Shown: positions 5,834-10,562 of the stretch, piece by piece | Layout: each line of letters starts with the position of its first letter | How positions within the stretch are numbered: position 1 is the stretch's first letter | DNA from: Nitrospira sp. UBA6493 | GTDB lineage: Bacteria; Nitrospirota; Nitrospiria; Nitrospirales; Nitrospiraceae | Length of the DNA stretch: 10,562 nt | Direction of reading: 5' to 3' | Assembly: GCA_002435325.1 (NCBI GenBank) | Contig: DJMJ01000034.1 | Span: forward strand, 290 to 10,851 | Translations under genes and position numbers: made by a program | The notes under the pieces: model-generated | Seen by the model: the letters and a program-made list of their open reading frames with translations, nothing else | What the model was told of the DNA's origin: nothing | Database searches by the model: none

Positions 5834-7177
5834 GTGATTGAGCGTTATACCCGTCCTCAGATGAAGGCCATCTGGGATCTGAAGCATAAGTACGAAATCT
5901 GGCTGGAAGTGGAACTGCAAGCCTGTGCTGCATTTGAAAAGGCCGGGCAAGCCCCGCGCGGGACTGCCGCCAAGATCCGCAAGAAAGCCAGGATCAATGT
6001 CGAGCGGATCGCTGAAATCGAGAAGGTCACGAAGCACGACATCATCGCGTTCCTCGAATCCTTGATGGATACGGTGGGACCGGAGCATCGCTTTTTGCAC
6101 ATGGGGCTGACGTCGTCGGACATCGTCGATACGTCGCTGGCGGTGCAGATGACGGAGGCACTTGATCTGATTCTCGACGGGCTCGACGGGCTCATCGCTG
6201 TGCTCAAGAAACAGGCGATGCGCCATAAGATGACGGTGATGGTGGGCCGCTCGCACGGCATTCATGGCGAGCCGATCTCCTTTGGGTTCAAGCTGGCGAT
6301 CTGGTACGAAGAGTTCTGCCGGCATCGGAGCCGGCTCAAGGCGGTGCGGTCAGAAATCGCGGTCGGCAAGCTGTCCGGCGCGATGGGCACGTTTGCGCAT
6401 CAGGGGCCGGAAGTCGAAGAGTATGTCTGCAAGCAAATGGGGCTGACGCCCGATCCCGTCTCCAATCAAGTGGTCCAGCGGGACCGGCACGCGGCCTATG
6501 CCACGGCGCTGGCTCTGCTGGCCGCCAGCATCGAAAAAATCGCGGTCGAAGTCCGGCATCTCCAGCGGACCGAAGTGCTGGAGGCGGAGGAGTTTTTTTC
6601 CGCCGGGCAAAAGGGCTCGTCGGCCATGCCGCACAAGCGCAATCCGATCGTGTCGGAGAACCTCTGCGGCCTCGCGCGCATCGTGCGGGCGAACAGTCTG
6701 GCGGCGATGGAAAATGTGGCGCTCTGGCACGAGCGGGACATCAGCCACTCATCGGTCGAGCGGGTCATCATGCCCGATAGCACGATACTTATCGACTATA
6801 TGCTGGCGAAGGTGACCGATCTGATGAAGGACCTGATGGTCTATCCCAAGAACATGCAGCGCAATCTCGACCTGACCGGCGGTCTGGTCTACTCGCAGCG
6901 GCTCTTGCTCACGCTCGTCGAAAAGGGTGCGCAGCGGAAAGAGTCGTACGAAGCGGTGCAGCGGAACGCGATGGCGTCCTGGAAAGGCGCCGGGGGGCTG
7001 CAAGATTTGGTGAGCCGGGATCCCTTCATTTCCAAGCATCTGAAGAAGAGCGAGATCGCCGCCTGCTTCGATCCGAAATATTATCTGCGGCATCTGGACC
7101 AGATTTACCGCCGGGTGTTTTCCGGTCGTGCAACCAACGCTGCTGGTGGCAGGAAACGAGGAGGACGACAGCGATGA
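5834..7177 (+). CDS. purB: Adenylosuccinate lyase
   Basis: A fumarase/aspartase-superfamily homotetramer that releases fumarate twice in purine synthesis (SAICAR to AICAR, adenylosuccinate to AMP). Motifs: HMGLTSSDIVDT (89-100) with His89, GRSHGIHGEP (138-147) with His141, and the superfamily signature GSSAMPHKRNP (261-271) with the catalytic-loop serines 262/263. It is 447 residues with start GTG, preceded by GGAGAG and with no gap after nusB. The last 15 or so residues form a Gly/Arg/Lys-rich tail beyond the usual end; this stretch also encodes the GAGGAGG ribosome site of the next gene. The stop overlaps the cld start (ATGA), so cld translation is probably coupled to purB. Confidence 0.97.
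   Translation: MIERYTRPQMKAIWDLKHKYEIWLEVELQACAAFEKAGQAPRGTAAKIRKKARINVERIAEIEKVTKHDIIAFLESLMDTVGPEHRFLHMGLTSSDIVDTSLAVQMTEALDLILDGLDGLIAVLKKQAMRHKMTVMVGRSHGIHGEPISFGFKLAIWYEEFCRHRSRLKAVRSEIAVGKLSGAMGTFAHQGPEVEEYVCKQMGLTPDPVSNQVVQRDRHAAYATALALLAASIEKIAVEVRHLQRTEVLEAEEFFSAGQKGSSAMPHKRNPIVSENLCGLARIVRANSLAAMENVALWHERDISHSSVERVIMPDSTILIDYMLAKVTDLMKDLMVYPKNMQRNLDLTGGLVYSQRLLLTLVEKGAQRKESYEAVQRNAMASWKGAGGLQDLVSRDPFISKHLKKSEIAACFDPKYYLRHLDQIYRRVFSGRATNAAGGRKRGGRQR
7158..7164 (+). promoter_or_regulatory. Ribosome binding site of cld inside the purB coding end
   Basis: GAGGAGG ends 9 nt before the cld ATG (7174) and lies within the last codons of purB. With the ATGA overlap it fixes the cld start, which is also the start that yields a full signal peptide. 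Confidence 0.7.
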
Positions 7178-7965
7178 GGGTTGGATTGAAGAGACTGGGA
7201 AGCCTGTGCGTGTTTCTCCTGTTGGCGATGGTGGCCGCGGTTGGGGCACAGGCCGCCGATCGCGACAAGCTGTTAAGCGAGCCGGGTGTCTACGGCACCT
7301 TTGCCGCCTATCGGATCGATCCGGATTGGGAGAAATTGGATCAAGCCACGAGGATCGCTCATCTGACCTTGTTCAGGGGGGTGGTGGCGCAGCATCGGGA
7401 AAAGGTGGCGATCGATACCTACCTTCTGCGCGGATTGTCGGATCAGGGCGATATCCTTCTGCGGGTGCATGGAACGGAATTGAAGGATGCCCAACAATTT
7501 CTGCTGGATCTTGAGGCCAGCGCCTTTGGACACTATCTCTCGAGTACTGTGGTCTTGAATGGACTCACGAAAAAAGCCAGCTATGTGCCGGGGTTCTCGG
7601 AGCAGTTGAAGGCGGACCTCAAAGTGCCGAGCGAGTCCGGGCCGTATGCTGTGGTGATCCCGATCCGCAGAAACCTCGAGTGGTGGTCGCTCCCGCAAGA
7701 GAAGCGCGCGGCCATGATGCAGGAGCACACCGAAGCGGCCTTGCCGTATCACAAGACTGTGAAGCGCAAGCTCTACCATTCAACCGGTTTTGAGGAGTAC
7801 GATTTTGTCACCTATTTCGAGACAGCCAAGCTGGATGACTTGCATTCGTTGATCCTTGCGCTGAACAAGGTGAAGGAGGCGAGGTACAACAAGCGGGTGG
7901 GGAATCCCATTCTCTTGGGCACGGTGCGGTCGTTGGATCAGTTGATCGAAGTGCTGGCGCAGTAG
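7174..7965 (+). CDS. cld: Chlorite dismutase (heme b, secreted)
   Basis: Chlorite O2-lyase splits chlorite into chloride and O2. The 263-residue precursor has a signal peptide: MRVGLKR, a hydrophobic stretch (about 9-25), and an AQA cleavage site giving mature ADRDKLL at residue 28, so it should act in the periplasm. It closely resembles, from memory, the pentameric enzyme of 'Ca. Nitrospira defluvii': YLLRGLSD (83-90), SYVPGF (136-141), EWWSL (169-173), QEHTEAALPY (183-192), TVKRKLYHSTG (195-205). His185 corresponds to the proximal heme ligand (His160 mature) and Arg198 to the distal arginine (Arg173) that marks true chlorite activity; Glu235 matches Glu210. Lys141 of that enzyme is Arg166 here. 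The gene lies between purB (4-nt overlap) and purC (23 nt), an unexpected place. HemQ or DyP relatives are less likely because the distal Arg is present. Confidence 0.92.
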   Translation: MRVGLKRLGSLCVFLLLAMVAAVGAQAADRDKLLSEPGVYGTFAAYRIDPDWEKLDQATRIAHLTLFRGVVAQHREKVAIDTYLLRGLSDQGDILLRVHGTELKDAQQFLLDLEASAFGHYLSSTVVLNGLTKKASYVPGFSEQLKADLKVPSESGPYAVVIPIRRNLEWWSLPQEKRAAMMQEHTEAALPYHKTVKRKLYHSTGFEEYDFVTYFETAKLDDLHSLILALNKVKEARYNKRVGNPILLGTVRSLDQLIEVLAQ

Positions 7966-7988
7966 CGCTGGAATCGCGGGAGAGACAT

Positions 7989-8693
7989 ATGACAACCGGA
8001 ACATTGCTCTACGAAGGCAAGGCCAAAAAGATTTTCACCGCCGAGCGGGCGGACGAGGTGGTGCAGTATTTCAAGGACGACGCGACGGCCTTCAACGCGC
8101 AGAAGCGCGGCACCATCGTCGAGAAGGGGATCATCAACAATAAGATCTCCGAACGGCTCTTCCTCCTGCTCGAAGACGAAGGCATCCGGACGCATTTCGT
8201 GAAGAGATTGAGCGACCGGGAAATGCTCACGAAGAAAGTGACCATCGTGCCGGTCGAGGTGGTGGTGCGGAACATTGTCGCCGGAAGCCTGGCAAAGCGG
8301 TTGGGCCTGAAGGAAGGCGATGCCATCGAACCGGCCATCGTAGAATTCTATTACAAGAACGACGCGCTCGGCGATCCGCTCGTGAACGACGACCATCTGC
8401 GTTTGATGAATGTGGCGACGCCGGCGCTGCTCAAGGACCTTCGTGATCTGGGGCACAAGGTGAATGTGGTACTGAAGCCGTTCTTTGCCGACCGGCAGAT
8501 GCAGTTGGTAGATTTCAAATTGGAGTTCGGCGTCTTCCATAACAAGCTGGTGTTGGCCGACGAGATTTCTCCTGATACCTGCCGACTCTGGGATGTGTCC
8601 ACCGGCGAGTCGATGGACAAGGACCGGTTCAGGAAGGACATGGGCAAGATCGAAGAGGCGTATCAGGAGGTCTTGAAGAGAGTTTGTGGGTAA
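7989..8693 (+). CDS. purC: SAICAR synthetase (phosphoribosylaminoimidazole-succinocarboxamide synthase)
   Basis: Joins CAIR and aspartate with ATP to make SAICAR, which PurB (two genes upstream) then cleaves. The 234-residue protein has the ATP loop LLYEGKAKKIF (6-16), the first family signature VPVEVVVRNIVAGS (87-100), the second signature LVDFKLEFG (173-181) and LADEISPDTCRLWD (189-202). Length is normal for the stand-alone bacterial enzyme. GGGAGAG lies 4 nt before the ATG (GGAG 6 nt). It follows cld by 23 nt with no terminator between, consistent with one transcript. Element C begins a few bases after its stop. Confidence 0.97.
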   Translation: MTTGTLLYEGKAKKIFTAERADEVVQYFKDDATAFNAQKRGTIVEKGIINNKISERLFLLLEDEGIRTHFVKRLSDREMLTKKVTIVPVEVVVRNIVAGSLAKRLGLKEGDAIEPAIVEFYYKNDALGDPLVNDDHLRLMNVATPALLKDLRDLGHKVNVVLKPFFADRQMQLVDFKLEFGVFHNKLVLADEISPDTCRLWDVSTGESMDKDRFRKDMGKIEEAYQEVLKRVCG

Positions 8694-8699
8694 GTTGCT

Positions 8700-8798
8700 G
8701 CCGCAGCTACGCTGATCGGCCTTGTGCTCGCGGAGCCCCCACGATAAAACGGTGGTCGTTCCATGCGCGCAGTACAGACCAATCACCGTAGCTTCGGC
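8700..8798 (+). repeat. Palindromic intergenic element, copy C (purC to small membrane gene)
   Basis: Outer arms 8705-8723 and 8775-8793 (15 of 19 complementary) extend through GCCG (8700-8703) with CGGC (8795-8798). The core keeps TGCTCGC (8725-8731) facing GCGCGCA (8765-8771) with the same T/C mismatch, and TCGTTCCATGCGCGCA at the right. The inner stem is CCAC (8739-8742) with GTGG (8752-8755), a compensatory change from GCAC/GTGC in copies A and B. The inner loop is only 9 nt, against about 30 nt in the others. The element starts 6 nt after the purC stop. Confidence 0.65.
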
Positions 8799-8846
8799 TA
8801 ATATATCCTTCCTTCATGAATGGGAGTGGGAGAGGGGAAGTACAGT

Positions 8847-9065
8847 GTGAAACGGTTCGTCATCTTTGTGCGCGACAACGGCCCCATTATATCCCTGGGG
8901 ATCGGGACGACCTGTGTGGCGGCATTTGCGGTGCTGACGGAGTCCCTGTTGCATAAGTTGGGCTTCATTGCTCTGACTCTGTTGGGCGTGGGGCTGATGG
9001 TGGGGATTACCTGGGCCAGGAAGCACATGACCGAATTGTCGAAGCCGCCGGATACGGGGGCGTAG
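8847..9065 (+). CDS. Small membrane protein of unknown function, two predicted helices
   Basis: I do not recognise this 72-residue protein. It has a short basic N-terminus (VKRFVIFVRDNG), hydrophobic segments at about 14-31 and 38-57, then a basic turn (WARKHM) and a hydrophilic end (TELSKPPDTGA), the pattern of a helical hairpin in the inner membrane. The start is uncertain: an in-frame ATG at 8820 would add nine residues (MGVGEGKYS), but nothing like a ribosome site precedes it. The purine run GAGGGG (8832-8837) sits 9 nt before the GTG at 8847, so I prefer GTG. It lies between purC and purS, flanked on both sides by the palindromic elements. No functional link to purine synthesis is implied by its sequence. 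Confidence 0.7.
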   Translation: MKRFVIFVRDNGPIISLGIGTTCVAAFAVLTESLLHKLGFIALTLLGVGLMVGITWARKHMTELSKPPDTGA

Positions 9066-9070
9066 AGAGC

Positions 9071-9184
9071 GGAGCGGTGACGGGTGTTGCCTGTGCTCGC
9101 TGCCCGCGCACCGGGGATCATTTAAGGGGATTAATGGAAGGTGCTCGGTCAATGCGCGCAATAGGCAGCACCCGTCACCGCTCC
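9071..9184 (+). repeat. Palindromic intergenic element, copy B (small membrane gene to purS)
   Basis: The clearest member. Outer arms 9071-9092 and 9163-9184 pair over 22 positions, 21 Watson-Crick and one G-T, with a sequence unrelated to the arms of copies A and C. The core matches copy A almost base for base at its edges: TGCTCGCTGCCCGCGCAC (9094-9111) and GTGCTCGGTCAATGCGCGCA (9141-9160), with inner stem GCAC (9108-9111) and GTGC (9141-9144). The middle, 9112-9140, differs. The left arm starts 5 nt after the upstream stop codon. Confidence 0.8.
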
Positions 9185-9219
9185 TTTAGGAAAGAGGAAG
9201 AGAAGAAGAGAGGGATGGA

Positions 9220-9462
9220 ATGAAAGCGAAGATTCATGTGACGTTGAAGCAGGGCATTCTGGATCCGCAGGGGAAGGCCATCGAGCATGCTCTGGATTCG
9301 CTGGGGTTCAAGAATGCGGCGAATGTGCGGGTGGGCAAGTATATGGAAGTGGAGTTGAAGGAAACGGACAAGGCCAAAGCCGACGCGCAGGTCAAGCAGA
9401 TGTGTGAGAAGCTCTTGGCGAATACGATTGTTGAAGAATACCGATACGAACTCACGGCGTAA
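9220..9462 (+). CDS. purS: FGAM synthase subunit PurS
   Basis: The small structural subunit that bridges PurQ and the small-type PurL in formylglycinamidine ribonucleotide synthase. The 80 residues carry the family pattern: VTLKQGILDPQGKAIEHAL (7-25), NVRVGKYMEVEL (35-46) and LLANTIVEEYRYEL (65-78). Length is typical. The ATG has a purine-rich upstream tract (AGAGAGGG) at good distance. purQ follows after 40 nt and purL after that, giving the three-part PurSQL arrangement rather than the fused enzyme of E. coli. Confidence 0.94.
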   Translation: MKAKIHVTLKQGILDPQGKAIEHALDSLGFKNAANVRVGKYMEVELKETDKAKADAQVKQMCEKLLANTIVEEYRYELTA

Positions 9463-9502
9463 CACTTGAAGCCGTACACGTGAGACGAAAAGGCTGCGGA
9501 CT

Positions 9503-10201
9503 ATGAATGTTGGAGTGCTCGTTTTTCCAGGCAGTAATTGCGATCACGATTGCCAGCACGTCTTTCAAGAGGTGCTGGGGCAGTCGGTGCAAATGATTTG
9601 GCACAAGGAGACGTCGCTCAAGGGGATCGATCTCGTGATCCTTCCCGGCGGATTTTCCTATGGCGACTATCTTCGAACCGGCGCGATCGCGAGATTTTCG
9701 CCGGTCATGGGAGCGGTGACGGCGTTTGCCAAGGATGGCGGTGCCGTCATCGGCATTTGCAACGGGTTTCAGATCCTCCTCGAAGCGGGGCTGCTTCCCG
9801 GCGCGATGCTTCGGAACAAGTCGCTCCATTTTATCTGCAAGGATGTGCATGTGAGGGTCGAGAATGCCGCCACGGCCTTTACGGAGGCCTGTCAGCCTGG
9901 CCAGGTGTTGAAGATTCCCGTCGCCCATGCCGACGGCAATTACTACACCGATCCGGTCACGCTGGCGGCCATGCAGGCGAACGCGCAAATCGTGTTCCGA
10001 TATTGCACGCCGGATGGCAAGGTCACGCCGGAGGCGAATCCGAACGGCTCGCTCGACAACATCGCCGGGATCATCAATCCCGAGGGCAATGTGTTGGGGA
10101 TGATGCCGCATCCGGAACGGTGCGCGGAAGATATTCTGGGAAATCAGGACGGGAAGCTGATCTTCCAATCATTGCTTAAGGCGATGAAGGTGAAAGCCTA
10201 A
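9503..10201 (+). CDS. purQ: FGAM synthase glutaminase subunit PurQ
   Basis: A class I glutamine amidotransferase that supplies ammonia to PurL. The 232-residue protein has VLVFPGSNCDHD (5-16), LPGGFSYGDYLRTGAIA (47-63), the nucleophile elbow GICNGFQ (84-90) with catalytic Cys86, and HPER (203-206), in which His203 and Glu205 complete the triad. HADGNYY (142-148) is also family-typical. The ribosome site is weak (AGG 9-12 nt before the ATG), so it may rely on translation from purS 40 nt upstream. purL begins 30 nt downstream. Confidence 0.97.
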   Translation: MNVGVLVFPGSNCDHDCQHVFQEVLGQSVQMIWHKETSLKGIDLVILPGGFSYGDYLRTGAIARFSPVMGAVTAFAKDGGAVIGICNGFQILLEAGLLPGAMLRNKSLHFICKDVHVRVENAATAFTEACQPGQVLKIPVAHADGNYYTDPVTLAAMQANAQIVFRYCTPDGKVTPEANPNGSLDNIAGIINPEGNVLGMMPHPERCAEDILGNQDGKLIFQSLLKAMKVKA

Positions 10202-10231
10202 GCCTGTAATTGCCAATAGAGGAATCTGTCG

Positions 10232-10562
10232 ATGTCGCTAGTTATCACCAAAGAGTTGATCGCCCAACACAATCTCAGTGACGACGAGTACAAGAAGATC
10301 GTCGAGATTTTAGGGCGTGAGCCGAATCTGACTGAGTTGGGTATGTTCTCTGTTATGTGGTCGGAGCATTGCTCCTATAAGTCGTCGCGCGTGCATTTGA
10401 AGAAGCTGCCGACGACCGGGCCACGTGTCATCCAAGGCCCCGGTGAAAACGCCGGCGTGGTGGATATCGGCGACGGGCTCTGTGTGGTGTTCAAGATGGA
10501 GTCGCACAACCACCCGTCGGCGGTCGAGCCGTACCAGGGCGCGGCGACGGGCTCGGGCGGGA
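10232..10562 (+). CDS. purL: FGAM synthase large subunit PurL, N-terminal part (runs off the right edge)
   Basis: The ATP-using subunit that converts FGAR to FGAM with ammonia from PurQ. The first 110 codons are present. Visible motifs: GREPNLTELGMFSVMWSEHC (28-47), GPGENAGVVDIGDG (69-82), and the active-site segment KMESHNHPSAVEPYQGAATG (88-107) with the conserved His in SHNHPS. The N-terminus starts directly at the small-type PurL and lacks the long PurS-like domain of the fused enzyme, in keeping with separate purS and purQ upstream. A GAGGA site lies about 9 nt before the ATG. Confidence 0.97.
   Translation, partial: MSLVITKELIAQHNLSDDEYKKIVEILGREPNLTELGMFSVMWSEHCSYKSSRVHLKKLPTTGPRVIQGPGENAGVVDIGDGLCVVFKMESHNHPSAVEPYQGAATGSGG

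Noticed and set aside
5387..6325. Long open frame on the minus strand (about 312 codons) opposite nusB and purB
   Set aside because: Its product is His/Arg/Leu-rich with no domain pattern, and it is the antisense shadow of two well-supported genes in high-GC DNA.
7938..8786. Minus-strand open frame of about 282 codons opposite purC
   Set aside because: Antisense shadow of purC; it also runs through palindromic element C and has no recognisable motifs.
4688..9184. Integron attC sites as an explanation for the palindromic elements
   Set aside because: attC sites have conserved outer boxes (GTTRRRY type) and variable centres; here the ends vary and the core is conserved, and no integrase is present.
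4688..9184. Intrinsic (Rho-independent) terminators at the palindromic elements
   Set aside because: No run of T follows any right arm, and the large shared core is not a terminator feature.
9452..10168. Minus-strand open frame of about 238 codons opposite purQ
   Set aside because: Antisense shadow of purQ with no family features.

Overview
The window reads as a chromosomal segment of a GC-rich nitrite-oxidising bacterium, most likely Nitrospira (phylum Nitrospirota). The main pointers are a secreted chlorite dismutase very like that of 'Candidatus Nitrospira defluvii', a NarK/NasA-type nitrate/nitrite transporter, and a bifunctional RibBA. The genus is an inference from remembered protein similarity, not from a search.

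Layout. Positions 1-2038 (minus strand) form a protein-folding and heat-shock block: the start of groEL, complete groES, and an RpoH-like sigma factor with the RpoH box and an unusual acidic N-terminal extension. The sigma factor appears to be transcribed from a promoter so close to its ATG that the mRNA may be leaderless. Positions 2166-3362 (plus) encode a 12-helix NNP-family transporter divergent from the sigma gene.

From 3478 to the right edge, everything is on the plus strand: ribBA, ribH, nusB, purB, cld, purC, a small two-helix membrane protein, purS, purQ and the start of purL. ribH, nusB, purB and cld are packed with gaps of 2 nt, 0 nt and a 4-nt ATGA overlap, and purC follows cld by 23 nt. 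The chlorite dismutase is therefore translationally coupled into a purine and flavin cluster. RibBA and RibH make the lumazine precursor of riboflavin. PurB, PurC, PurS, PurQ and PurL are steps of de novo purine synthesis, and GTP from that pathway is the RibA substrate. NusB is a transcription antitermination factor.

The most distinctive non-coding feature is a family of three palindromic intergenic elements of about 100-115 bp (4688-4799, 8700-8798, 9071-9184). Each begins 1-6 nt after an upstream stop codon, and all are in the same orientation. Their outer stems share no sequence but are each self-complementary, enclosing a conserved core (TGCTCGC near the left, TGCGCGCA at the right) with a compensatory inner-stem change. 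I do not recognise the family. It is the best candidate here for an undescribed element, either a structured 3' RNA element or a REP/MITE-like repeat. No tRNA, rRNA, CRISPR, insertion sequence or integrase was seen.
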